From the NCBI GenBank assembly GCA_023717525.1, contig JAMQPK010000168.1, positions 1 to 39,526 of the forward strand: DNA of 39,526 nucleotides. Direction: 5' to 3'. Source of the DNA: Vicinamibacterales bacterium (GTDB taxonomy: Bacteria > Acidobacteriota > Vicinamibacteria > Vicinamibacterales > JAMQPK01). Positions 7,789-16,067 of this stretch are shown piece by piece. The stretch's first letter is position 1, and each line of letters starts with the position of its first letter. A program made the position numbers and the translations under genes. The notes under the pieces were generated by a model. That model made no database searches and was not told where the DNA came from. It was given only the letters and a program-made list of their open reading frames with translations.

Positions 7789-8867
7789 TGCGGCTCGCGG
7801 TCTTCAGTTACGGGTTGCCGGTCCCGGGCGAGAAACGCGGCGGCATCGAACGCGCGGCTCACTCGCTCGCGCAGGGCCTTGCCGAGCGCGGGCATGGGGT
7901 CGTCGTGTTTTCGCACGACCCCAAGCCGAGCGGAGCTGCCTACGACGTGCGCCAGTTGCCGTGGCAGGGTTTCATCAAGACCTGGCTTGGTCGCCGCGTC
8001 ACGATGGGATATCTCGGCAACGTCATTGCCCTCCTTCCCGACTACCGCGAGTTCGACGCCATCATCGCGCACGGCGACAGTGTCCTGCTCCCGCTGACCG
8101 GCAAACCGATCGTGCGCGTGATGCACGGCAGCGCCTGGGGTGAAGCGGCGTCTGCGACGTCGCTGGGGCGGTCGCTGCTGCAGTACGGCGTCTACGCACA
8201 GGAGCTGCTGACGGCGCTCGTGGAAAGCGGCACCGTCGCCGTGAGCGAGAACACGCGGTATGCGAACCCTTTCATCCGGCACGTGATCCCGAACGGTGTC
8301 GACACGCGGCTCTTTCAGCCGCTGCCTCGCGAGAAGACCGCCGAGCCGTCGATCGTGTTCGTCGGTACATTGGGCGGGCGCAAGCGCGGTGCGTTCCTTC
8401 TCGACGTGTTTCGGCGCGTGGTCCGCACGGCGTATCCGGACGCAACGTTGATGTTTGTGGGACCGCCGGGCCCCGAGGTTCCTGGCGTCACCTACTACAC
8501 CGGCGTCAACGACACGGATCTCGCAACGCTGTACCGGCGCGCATGGGTGTACGCGTCGCCAAGCACGTACGAGGGCTTTGGGCTTCCGTACCTCGAGGCG
8601 ATGGCGTCGGGCACGGCTGTTGTCGCGACACCGAATCCCGGCAGCCGCGAAGTGCTTGGCGATGGGGATCACGGCCGCCTCGCTGAGGATGCGTCGTTCG
8701 GCGGGGCAGTTGTCGATCTGCTCGGCAGCGAAGACCGGCGGCGCGCGATTGAATCGGCCGGCGCGCTGCGCGCGCAGCAGTTCTCGCTCGACGTGATGGT
8801 CGACCGTTATGAAGCGTTGCTGATGGAAATGTGCGGACTTCATGCGAAGCGAATCACCTCAACCTAG
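7788..8867 (+). CDS. Glycosyltransferase family 4
   Basis: 359 residues, GT-B. The N-terminus has Y-G-L-P-V-P-G-E-K-R-G-G-I-E-R-A-A-H-S-L-A. The C-terminal half has G-T-L-G-G-R-K-R and S-T-Y-E-G-F-G-L-P-Y-L-E-A-M-A-S-G, the usual donor-binding motif in which E-G-F-G-L-P-x2-E-A places the two Glu residues. The role is transfer of one sugar of the repeat unit. The gene overlaps its predecessor by one base (TGATG), and the next gene starts 26 nt before its end, so the whole set is translationally coupled. Confidence 0.9.
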   Translation: MRLAVFSYGLPVPGEKRGGIERAAHSLAQGLAERGHGVVVFSHDPKPSGAAYDVRQLPWQGFIKTWLGRRVTMGYLGNVIALLPDYREFDAIIAHGDSVLLPLTGKPIVRVMHGSAWGEAASATSLGRSLLQYGVYAQELLTALVESGTVAVSENTRYANPFIRHVIPNGVDTRLFQPLPREKTAEPSIVFVGTLGGRKRGAFLLDVFRRVVRTAYPDATLMFVGPPGPEVPGVTYYTGVNDTDLATLYRRAWVYASPSTYEGFGLPYLEAMASGTAVVATPNPGSREVLGDGDHGRLAEDASFGGAVVDLLGSEDRRRAIESAGALRAQQFSLDVMVDRYEALLMEMCGLHAKRITST

Positions 8868-10275
8868 CCAGATCATCTTTCCGGTTGCCCTGCAGCCCGT
8901 CGAGGAAGAGGTGGGCGCTATTGCGGTGACGGGATCCGAATCGTGGGGCTGGATAGAGATCTTCGTGCTCTGCCAGGTGTTCTGGGGCGTATTGCTCTTC
9001 CTGCCCGGCTCGCAGGCGTACCGCATGTACATCCGCGCGTTCCCGTACGTCACCAGCATCGTGGCGCTGCTTGCGTGCGCGCGATCCCGGGGCGCTGAGC
9101 TCGCGGTTCCCGGCGCGCGGTGGATTGTCGCCGCACTCCTGTTGCTCGTGTGCAGCCTGACGCATCCCGACACGTGGCTGCAGGCCGGTGCGGCGCAGGT
9201 GGTATTTCAATTGGCGATTGCCGCGCCGGTCTTCTGGGCCGCCCGCGTGTGGATCAGCGAAAAGCGGCTCGAGCGGCTTCTCTGGCTTGTCTTCGGCGCG
9301 CACTTCGTCAGCGCAGCCGTGGGGCTACTGCAGGTCTACTATCCCGAACGGTTTCTTCCAGGGCAGTTCAGCACGCTCGCACTGCAGATGAATCCCGAAT
9401 TCATCCACTCGCTGACCTACACCGGCGCGGGCGATCGCCAGATCGTCCGCCCGCCTGGGCTCAGCGATCTTCCTGGCGGCGCGGCAATCTCCGGCACAAT
9501 CGCGGCGTTGCTCGGCTTTGCCTTCGCCATGCGGGCTGGCGAGAAGCAAGTCAATCGCCTGCTCTACATGGCGGTTTCCATCGTGGGCATCACCGTTGTC
9601 TATCTCACCATGGTCCGATCGATGCTGCTGATGGTGGTGGGCTCGATGTTCGTGCTCGCACTGATTCGGGCGCGACAGGGCCGGGTGGTGCAGAGCGGCT
9701 GGGTGGCTGCATGCGCGGGAGGCCTGGTCTTCGGTTCGTTCATCTGGGCCGTGACCGTCGGCGGCGATGTCATCCAGGATCGGTTTGCGAGCATCGTCGA
9801 CTCCGGCGTGTACGAAACCTATCAGGATAACCGTGGGTTCTTCCTCGACTATACGATCACCGAGCTGCCGTTTCAGTATCCGTTCGGCGCCGGCGTCGGG
9901 CGGTGGGGCATGATGTCGGTGTACTTCCACGATCCGCAGGCATGGCAGCGGCCGAGGCTGCACGCCGAAATTCAGCCGACCGGCTGGTTGTTCGACGGCG
10001 GGCTGCCGATGTGGATCTTCTATCCTGTCGCGCTCCTTGTCGCCATGCGGTACACCTACCGGATCGCCATTCAGCGATCCGGCACGCTCAACGATTTCGC
10101 CACGATGGTGTTCATCGTGCAGTTGTTGATCATCGGCCTGTGTCTCACGGGGCCGGTCTTCAACACGCAGATCGGCGTGCTGTTCTGGCTCGTCACCGCC
10201 ATTCTCTTCGGGCGCGAGCGCACCGCGGCCGTCGAGGAATGGAACGCGCAGATCGAGGCTGAAGAGGCCGAGTGA
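8842..10275 (+). CDS. Wzy/WaaL-like O-antigen polymerase or ligase, integral membrane
   Basis: 477 residues with around ten or more hydrophobic segments, beginning at I-E-I-F-V-L-C-Q-V-F-W-G-V-L-L-F-L and continuing to the C-terminus. A large soluble loop sits near residues 320-390 (Y-Q-D-N-R-G-F-F-L-D... H-A-E-I-Q-P-T-G-W-L-F-D-G-G), the position of the catalytic periplasmic loop in the Wzy/O-antigen ligase superfamily. Such proteins join polyprenyl-linked units or transfer the chain to an acceptor. Polymerase and ligase cannot be told apart from sequence. It overlaps the preceding gene by 26 nt and the next by GTGA. Confidence 0.8.
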   Translation: MRSESPQPSQIIFPVALQPVEEEVGAIAVTGSESWGWIEIFVLCQVFWGVLLFLPGSQAYRMYIRAFPYVTSIVALLACARSRGAELAVPGARWIVAALLLLVCSLTHPDTWLQAGAAQVVFQLAIAAPVFWAARVWISEKRLERLLWLVFGAHFVSAAVGLLQVYYPERFLPGQFSTLALQMNPEFIHSLTYTGAGDRQIVRPPGLSDLPGGAAISGTIAALLGFAFAMRAGEKQVNRLLYMAVSIVGITVVYLTMVRSMLLMVVGSMFVLALIRARQGRVVQSGWVAACAGGLVFGSFIWAVTVGGDVIQDRFASIVDSGVYETYQDNRGFFLDYTITELPFQYPFGAGVGRWGMMSVYFHDPQAWQRPRLHAEIQPTGWLFDGGLPMWIFYPVALLVAMRYTYRIAIQRSGTLNDFATMVFIVQLLIIGLCLTGPVFNTQIGVLFWLVTAILFGRERTAAVEEWNAQIEAEEAE

Positions 10276-11180
10276 GCGCACCCGCGACGGCGACCGTCGT
10301 CGTGCTCAGCTACAACCGGCCGGAGTTGCTTGGAAAAGCGCTCGAGTCGATTGCGCAGCAGACCTTCGGGTCTATCGACGTACTGGTCGTTGACAACCAC
10401 AGCGCGTCGAGCGGACGCGTTCGAGACGTGGTGTCCGCATTTCCCGGCGTCCGGCTGATTGCCAACGAAAGAAACCTGGGATTCACCGGCGGAATGAATC
10501 GGGGGCTCGAAGAGGCAAGGGGCACGTACGTCTACTTGACTGAAGACGACCTCGAGCTGGCGCCCGACTGTGTCGGCCTTCTGATCGACTATCTGGAACA
10601 TCATCCGAAGGTCGGAATAGCAGGCCCCGTGATGTGGAATCGTCACTCGCCGACGATTCGCTGCGCCGGCGGGCAGTTTCGCATGGGGAGCGTCTTTCAG
10701 CTGAGCGTAACAGCCGCAGGTGCCCGCGCTCTTTCCGACAGCGAGCCGTTCGAGACGATGTTCCTGCCGGGCGCCATGGTTGCCGGCAGGACCGCGTTGC
10801 TACGCGAACTCGGCGGATTTCATCCCGACTTCTTCATGTACCAGGAAGACGTCGAGCTCTGTGCTCGCGTGCTGGAACGCGGGCTCGACATCGCCATCGT
10901 CCCACGGGCCAGGGTGTATCACCACGAACCTACGGACGTGTCCGACTCGTCCCTGCTGAGCTTCCACAAGCACAAGAATCTCGCCGCACTGTACTTTCTG
11001 CACGCGCCCCTGCGAGTGCTGCCGGGGTTCCTGTTTCGCTACGTTGTTGTCGACGGGTGGCGCCGGGCGTTTGAGAATCGGGCGATGTTTACGCCCTGGC
11101 TGAAGGCCTGGGGATGGGCAGCAGCGCGATCGCCACGTCTGCTGATGGAGCGCTTCAGGAGACCGTGCGCGACATCTTGA
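10272..11180 (+). CDS. Glycosyltransferase family 2 (rhamnosyltransferase-like)
   Basis: 302 residues, GT-A fold. Seen motifs are V-V-L-S-Y-N-R-P near residue 10, V-V-D-N-H-S near 40, N-L-G-F-T-G-G-M-N-R-G at 68-78, the metal-binding E-D-D at 91-93 (in place of D-x-D) and Y-Q-E-D-V-E-L-C-A-R at 190-199, which supplies the catalytic-base region. The N-L-G-x-x-x-G-N/M-N-x-G pattern is typical of rhamnosyl- and galactofuranosyltransferase-like GT2 enzymes, though the sugar is unproven. It is the only clear GT2 in the locus. The start is GTG inside the previous stop (GTGA). Confidence 0.9.
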   Translation: MSAPATATVVVLSYNRPELLGKALESIAQQTFGSIDVLVVDNHSASSGRVRDVVSAFPGVRLIANERNLGFTGGMNRGLEEARGTYVYLTEDDLELAPDCVGLLIDYLEHHPKVGIAGPVMWNRHSPTIRCAGGQFRMGSVFQLSVTAAGARALSDSEPFETMFLPGAMVAGRTALLRELGGFHPDFFMYQEDVELCARVLERGLDIAIVPRARVYHHEPTDVSDSSLLSFHKHKNLAALYFLHAPLRVLPGFLFRYVVVDGWRRAFENRAMFTPWLKAWGWAAARSPRLLMERFRRPCATS

Positions 11181-12262
11181 GCGTCGTGCATCTGGTTCCA
11201 GCGCTCTTCGGCGCCGAAGGCATCGTCGGCGGGGCAGAGCGGTACGCGTTTGAGCTGGCTCGCCACATGGCCGACGAAGTCCCGACGCGGCTGGTGACGT
11301 TCGGGGAGCGCGCAGAAACGCTGCAAGCGGGGAAGCTCGACGTGCGCGTGCTGTCCGATGTCTGGCGTGTGCGCGGGCAGCGAACGAACCCGTGGTCCTT
11401 GTCGGCGATCGGCGAGATTCTGCACGCCGATGTCGTGCACTGTCATCAACAACACATCCTGATGAGCAGCACGGCCGCCGCCGTCTGCAGGCTGACGGGA
11501 CGCCGCGTGTTCGCAACGGATCTGGGCGGTGGCGGTTGGGATGTCTCGGCCTACGTCTCGACCGACCGCTGGTTCCACGGTCAGCTGCATATCAGTCAGT
11601 ACAGCCGGGAAGTGTTTGGCCAGGCGGACAATCCCCGTGCGCGCGTGATTCTCGGTGGCGTCGACAGCACGAAGTTCACGCCAGACCCATCGATCCCGCG
11701 CGGTGGTACGGCGCTGTTTGTGGGACGGCTGCTTCCGCACAAGGGTGTTTCGGATTTGATTGCCGCGCTTCCCGAGCGCATGTCGCTCGACATCATCGGC
11801 CCGCGAGACAACACGGGCTACGCGCAGCAGCTACGCGCTCAAGCCAGTGGCAAGGACGTGCGCTTTCGGGACGACTGCGACGATCAGACGTTGGTCGATG
11901 CCTATCGCCGGGCCCTCTGCGTCGTGCTTCCCAGCGTCTACCGGACACCGGACGGCCAGGATACCAAGGTTCCCGAACTGCTCGGCCAGACACTGCTCGA
12001 AGCGATGGCGTGCGGTACGCCCGTCATCTGTACGCGCGTCGCGAGCATGCCAGAGATTGTGGAGGACGGCCGCACTGGATTTATCGTGGAGCCCGGAGAC
12101 ACGCGCGCGCTCGGCGAACGGCTGTGCTGGCTCGCCGGGCACCCTGCGGAAGCGTTCGCGATGGGAGCAGAGGGACGTCGGGTCGTGCTGGAGCGTTTCC
12201 AATGGGCACAGGTCGTTCAGCGGTGCTTCGCAGCGTACTCGTCCGTGGGAACCAGTGCGTAG
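11114..12262 (+). CDS. Glycosyltransferase family 4
   Basis: Up to 382 residues, GT-B. Motifs are H-L-V-P-A-L-F-G near 26, V-G-G-A-E-R-Y-A, F-V-G-R-L-L-P-H-K-G near 200, and K-V-P-E-L-L-G-Q-T-L-L-E-A-M-A-C-G with the Glu pair. Family alignments place the first beta strand at S-V-V-H-L-V-P, so the true start may be GTG 11165 or TTG 11177 (TTGA overlap with the previous stop) rather than this ATG, which overlaps the previous gene by 67 nt but does have GAAGG seven bases upstream. Function: one sugar addition in the repeat unit. Confidence 0.88.
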   Translation: MGSSAIATSADGALQETVRDILSVVHLVPALFGAEGIVGGAERYAFELARHMADEVPTRLVTFGERAETLQAGKLDVRVLSDVWRVRGQRTNPWSLSAIGEILHADVVHCHQQHILMSSTAAAVCRLTGRRVFATDLGGGGWDVSAYVSTDRWFHGQLHISQYSREVFGQADNPRARVILGGVDSTKFTPDPSIPRGGTALFVGRLLPHKGVSDLIAALPERMSLDIIGPRDNTGYAQQLRAQASGKDVRFRDDCDDQTLVDAYRRALCVVLPSVYRTPDGQDTKVPELLGQTLLEAMACGTPVICTRVASMPEIVEDGRTGFIVEPGDTRALGERLCWLAGHPAEAFAMGAEGRRVVLERFQWAQVVQRCFAAYSSVGTSA

Positions 12263-12716
12263 GCTGCCGCCGATCGCGGTCTCACTTGTGGTGATGTTGC
12301 TGCTCGGTTTTGCACGCTCAGGGCTGGCGACAGGACGGTTGTATCTCGAGTTGTTCAGTGCACCGGCGGCAAGTGGGCCGGCGGCCACAATTGAGGGCTA
12401 CCTGAGTCCCTTGAATCTGGGATCAGCCGACGAGCTGAGACACGCGGTGAAACGCGCGCGGTGGAGAGACGACGCCGACATATCGATGATTGTCGATCCC
12501 GCCTCCTTCCTGGCAGGGGAACGCAGCCAACTGCACATGGCGACGAGCTACGCGCTCTATCCCGCTCGCGTGTTTCTTCGATCAGAAGATGACGTTCGCG
12601 CAATCCACTCTGCAGGTCGCGCGCAGCAGCTGATTGTCGCCGGGCCGACGAATCCATTTCCCGGCGCGGGGGTGGAGGACGTCTCCAGCCGGCTCAGGCT
12701 GGTGAGCCTGCCATGA
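12255..12716 (+). CDS. Small membrane-anchored protein of unknown function, paired with the GT-C gene
   Basis: 153 residues from a GTG that overlaps the preceding stop by 8 nt; its own stop overlaps the next ATG (ATGA), which supports it as a real coupled gene. Residues 5-25 form one hydrophobic segment (P-P-I-A-V-S-L-V-V-M-L-L-L-G-F-A), a signal anchor. The rest is soluble, with H-M-A-T-S-Y-A-L-Y-P-A-R-V-F-L near residue 95. I do not recognise a catalytic motif. Small proteins of this shape are sometimes found next to membrane glycosyltransferases of the GT39/GT83 type, so it may be a periplasmic partner of the following gene. That is inference. Confidence 0.7.
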   Translation: MRRLPPIAVSLVVMLLLGFARSGLATGRLYLELFSAPAASGPAATIEGYLSPLNLGSADELRHAVKRARWRDDADISMIVDPASFLAGERSQLHMATSYALYPARVFLRSEDDVRAIHSAGRAQQLIVAGPTNPFPGAGVEDVSSRLRLVSLP

Positions 12717-14098
12717 TCGGATGGACGTGGCTGTGGGTAGCCATCGCGTTGCTTTTGCTGATGGCGCTTGGGACCGGGTTGCTGGCGTTGATCGTACGAA
12801 CAACTGAACTCTACCGCTCGGAGCAGTGGGCACTTTCATTTCTGATCGGAACGGGCGCCGGTGCATTCCTGTGGTTCGTGCTCTCTCCGATCTACGGAAT
12901 CGTGTCGCCGATCTGGGCGATCGGAGGGATTGCGGTATTGGTGAAGGGTGCGGGAGGTGCGGGAGGTGCGAGGGGTGCGAAAGGTGCGGGTGGTGCGGGC
13001 CCGCTCGAACGGGTGCTTGGCCTCCTTCTCGTCGTCGAGTGCGCGGTGATGATCACGGCGGCGCTGCGCACGCCGCTTGGATGGGACGCGCTCTTCAATT
13101 TCGAGATCAAGGCGCGGCTCGCGATGGAGAATGCGACACCTGGACGGCTACCGCTCGCGTATTTCTCAGACACCACACGCAACTGGTCGCATCCCCAGTA
13201 TCCGCTCGTGGTGCCGTTCGCGGAATTCTGGATATACAGCTGGATCGGGCACGTCGATCAGTCAGCGATCAAGATTCTGTTTCCGTTGTTCTATCTCAGC
13301 CTGATCGCGATCGTTTGTGGCGCCGTCCGGCGTGTCGCCGGCCTGGCGATGGGCTTGGGTTGCGCCGTCGCGCTGGGGCTCTTGCCCCCTCTCGTTGTTC
13401 AGCCGGGCGCTGTCTTTGGCTACGCCGACGTGCCCCTGGCAGCGGCATTTACTGGCGCCGTATCTTTAACGATGCTTGCCCTCCGAACGGGAAATCGCGA
13501 TGCGCTCTGGCTTGCAGCGGCGCTTTCAGCAATCGCTGCGTGGACGAAGACCGAGGGCTTGATGCTGGCGATGGTGCTCGGCATCTCTGCCTTCCTCTCG
13601 CAGTCGATCGCGCACGCGGGATCCGGCGTCAAAATGCCGCGCGGTGCCCTCAGCGTTCTCTTTTGGCTGCCATTGCTGATGATCGCGCCCTGGCTGATTG
13701 TTCAGCGGCTGTATGGCGTGCCGCCCGGCGACCTTCAACGAATTTCCATCACGACGACCATGGAGAACCTGCACAGGCTGCCAGTGATTGCTGGTCTTAC
13801 GGCACGTGAACTTGTCCGTCTGTGGCAATGGGGGTTCATATGGCCAGCCTTCGTCGTGTCATTGGTCGCCATGATCTGGAAGAGGAAGGTAACGTCCGTC
13901 GATTGCGTGATGGCTGCTGTCGTCTCGATTTCGCTCGCCCTGTATGTCCTCGTGTACGTCTATAGCGCGTGGCCGGACGTGCGCGAGCATATGGGCTGGT
14001 CGCTGTCGCGCTTGCTGACTCCGCTGGCACCGATCGCGCTCATGTTTGCCGTGCGCCAGATTTGGCCGCTGCACGCGGGGAGCACCGAGTGGGCGTGA
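12713..14098 (+). CDS. GT-C-fold membrane glycosyltransferase (GT39/GT83-like)
   Basis: 461 residues with about ten hydrophobic segments. The first extracytoplasmic loop contains L-G-W-D-A-L-F-N-F-E-I-K-A-R (about 122-135), an acidic motif in the catalytic position of GT-C enzymes, and S-H-P-Q-Y-P-L-V-V-P, like the H-P-P-L/Y motifs of ArnT and protein mannosyltransferase families. Such enzymes use polyprenyl-phosphate sugars on the periplasmic side, so this could decorate the polymer after flipping. Residues 79-96 are a Gly-Ala-Gly-type repeat between the second or third membrane helix and the catalytic loop region. The stop overlaps the start region of the next gene. Confidence 0.75.
   Translation: MIGWTWLWVAIALLLLMALGTGLLALIVRTTELYRSEQWALSFLIGTGAGAFLWFVLSPIYGIVSPIWAIGGIAVLVKGAGGAGGARGAKGAGGAGPLERVLGLLLVVECAVMITAALRTPLGWDALFNFEIKARLAMENATPGRLPLAYFSDTTRNWSHPQYPLVVPFAEFWIYSWIGHVDQSAIKILFPLFYLSLIAIVCGAVRRVAGLAMGLGCAVALGLLPPLVVQPGAVFGYADVPLAAAFTGAVSLTMLALRTGNRDALWLAAALSAIAAWTKTEGLMLAMVLGISAFLSQSIAHAGSGVKMPRGALSVLFWLPLLMIAPWLIVQRLYGVPPGDLQRISITTTMENLHRLPVIAGLTARELVRLWQWGFIWPAFVVSLVAMIWKRKVTSVDCVMAAVVSISLALYVLVYVYSAWPDVREHMGWSLSRLLTPLAPIALMFAVRQIWPLHAGSTEWA
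12947..13000. repeat. Six tandem copies of the 9-bp unit GGTGCGGGA
   Basis: Units are two GGTGCGGGA, then GGTGCGAGG, GGTGCGAAA, GGTGCGGGT and GGTGCGGGC. They are read as Gly-Ala-Gly/Arg/Lys in the same codon frame as the array in the glycosyltransferase gene 5.7 kb upstream. The host genes are unrelated, so the array was probably inserted or expanded independently of protein ancestry. Confidence 0.95.
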
Positions 14099-15252
14099 TT
14101 CACCTGCTGACTCCGGAGTATTTGCCCGCGTTCGGCGGCGTTGCCAACTACACGCGTCAGGTGGCGAGGGGACTAAGCGAGGTCGGCCAGGAAGTGCACG
14201 TCTGGTGCCCGGCCAACGGCCGCGCCGAGTCCAGTGAGCCGTTTGCCGTCCACCCGGAGCTCGGGGCATTCGAGCCTGCCGATCTTGAACATGCCGGCAG
14301 GTTGCTCGACCGATTTGGAGAGCCGAGGCGGTTGCTCGTGCAGTGGGTGCCGCATGGTTACGGCCGGCGCGCGATGAATGTCCCTTTTTGTTTCTGGCTA
14401 TGGAAGCGTGCCCGATCGGGAGATGACGTGGAGTTGATGGTGCATGAGCCCTATCTCACGTTTTTGGAGGGCACATGGCGCCAGACGGCCGCCGCGGTCG
14501 TGCATCGCTTCATGACGATGGTGTTGTTGCGCGCCGCCAGCAAGGTGTGGGTCTCGACACCGGCCTGGGAACAGATGTGGAAGCCGTATGCGCTTGGACG
14601 CGAAGTGCCGTTTGCGTGGCTGCCGATCCCCAGCGCACTGGCGCAACCCGACCCTCGGGACGTCGACGACGTTCGCAGGAGATTGGGCGCCGATTCTCGC
14701 GCGATCGTCGGTCACCTTGGCACCTTCGGCGGTCCGGTGTCGGCGCTGTTGACCTCGATGCTGTCCGCGCTGTTCGCTGCACCTCTCGACTGTGACGTGC
14801 TGCTGATCGGATCGGGCAGCGAACAATTTCGATCGGCGTTTCTGGAGCGGCATCCTGAGTGGGCTGATCGCCTCAAGGCGACGGGTGCGCTGCCCGAGCG
14901 CGCACTTGCGGCGCATGTTGGCATCTGCGAACTCCTTCTCCAGCCCTATCCCGACGGCATCACGTCCCGACGGACCACGGCGATCGCTGGTCTCCAGCTT
15001 GGCGTGCCGATCGTGACGACGAGCGGTTACCTGACGGAGGCGCTGTGGAAAGAGAGCGGAGCGGTCAGCCTGACGCCCGTCGGCGATGGTTTATCACGTA
15101 TCGTCAGCGAGGTGGCCGATCTGCTCGCGAAGCCTGAACGGCGGCGGCGGCTGGAAAAAGCGGGACGCGAGCTCTATGCACGTGTTTTCGATCTTGGGCA
15201 CACGATTGCCGCGCTGCAAGGCACCGCGCCAGTGTCTGGAAGGGCGGCGTGA
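14089..15252 (+). CDS. GT-B-type glycosyltransferase (GT4-like)
   Basis: 387 residues from a GTG with GGGGAG six bases upstream; a second GTG (14095) overlaps the previous stop as GTGA. The N-terminus M-G-V-I-H-L-L-T-P-E-Y-L-P-A-F-G-G-V-A-N-Y-T is a GT4 acceptor-side strand and loop. The C-terminal half has G-H-L-G-T-F-G-G and L-Q-P-Y-P-D-G-I-T-S-R-R-T-T-A-I-A-G-L, where the usual E-x7-E is replaced, as in some divergent GT4 members. It probably adds one sugar. The preceding gene is the GT-C enzyme and the next is the ABC permease. Confidence 0.82.
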   Translation: MGVIHLLTPEYLPAFGGVANYTRQVARGLSEVGQEVHVWCPANGRAESSEPFAVHPELGAFEPADLEHAGRLLDRFGEPRRLLVQWVPHGYGRRAMNVPFCFWLWKRARSGDDVELMVHEPYLTFLEGTWRQTAAAVVHRFMTMVLLRAASKVWVSTPAWEQMWKPYALGREVPFAWLPIPSALAQPDPRDVDDVRRRLGADSRAIVGHLGTFGGPVSALLTSMLSALFAAPLDCDVLLIGSGSEQFRSAFLERHPEWADRLKATGALPERALAAHVGICELLLQPYPDGITSRRTTAIAGLQLGVPIVTTSGYLTEALWKESGAVSLTPVGDGLSRIVSEVADLLAKPERRRRLEKAGRELYARVFDLGHTIAALQGTAPVSGRAA

Positions 15253-16067
15253 TGATTACGCTGCGCCCGACGAGCGGCTGGGTCGCGGTCGACATCGCGG
15301 AGATCGTCCGGTTCAGGGACCTTCTCTACGAACTGGCGAGCCGGGACATCAGGCTTCGCTACAAGCAGACACTGCTGGGCATTGCGTGGGTCGTGTTGCA
15401 GCCACTGATGGCGGCGGGATTGCTGTACTTCGCCTTTGGTCTCGTGGCCGGGATGCGGAACGAGCAGCCGCACTACTTCCTTTTCACGTTCGCCGGTCTC
15501 CTCGCGTGGAACCTCTTTTCGTGGACGCTCAGCAAGGCGAGCACGTCGATGGTGGGGAACGCCTACCTCGTCAGCAAGGTCTACTTTCCGAGGATCATTC
15601 TGCCGCTGTCGGGGACGCTCTCGACGTTGCTCGATTTTGGTGTGTCGCTTGTCCTGATGCTCGCGCTGCTGGCCTTCTATGGCGTGCATCCGGGAATGGC
15701 GCTCTGGCTACTGCCAATACTGGTCGTGCTCGTCCTGCTGATGGCGCTCGGCGCCGGCCTGGTAGCGGCATCCCTCACGGTGCGCTACCGCGACGTGCAA
15801 TACATTCTGCCGATGGTGATCCCATTTCTACTGTGGGCCAGCCCCGTGGCATACGACGTGTCGCGCCTCACTGTGGAACACCAACGGTGGTTTTTTCTGC
15901 TGAACCCGCTGGCCGGGTTGATGGTCGCCTTCAGGTGGTCGATCTTGAACGCACCGCCACCACCGTGGTGGGCGCTTGCATGGTCGGCCATCGCGTCGGT
16001 CGGTCTGTTTGTGTTCGGCGCCGCCACCTTCAGCCGTACCGAGCGGGGATTCGCTGATGCCCTCTAG
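15249..16067 (+). CDS. wzm: ABC-2 type polysaccharide export permease (Wzm-like)
   Basis: 272 residues with six predicted membrane helices. The N-terminal amphipathic region L-L-Y-E-L-A-S-R-D-I-R-L-R-Y-K-Q-T-L-L-G followed by I-A-W-V-V-L-Q-P-L is the hallmark of the Wzm/TagG/RfbD family of permeases that move lipid-linked polysaccharides across the inner membrane. The ATPase partner follows with an 11-nt overlap. An ATGA overlap with the previous gene and a second ATG at 15252 leave a one-codon start ambiguity. The presence of Wzm beside a Wzy-like gene is unusual. Confidence 0.93.
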   Translation: MMITLRPTSGWVAVDIAEIVRFRDLLYELASRDIRLRYKQTLLGIAWVVLQPLMAAGLLYFAFGLVAGMRNEQPHYFLFTFAGLLAWNLFSWTLSKASTSMVGNAYLVSKVYFPRIILPLSGTLSTLLDFGVSLVLMLALLAFYGVHPGMALWLLPILVVLVLLMALGAGLVAASLTVRYRDVQYILPMVIPFLLWASPVAYDVSRLTVEHQRWFFLLNPLAGLMVAFRWSILNAPPPPWWALAWSAIASVGLFVFGAATFSRTERGFADAL

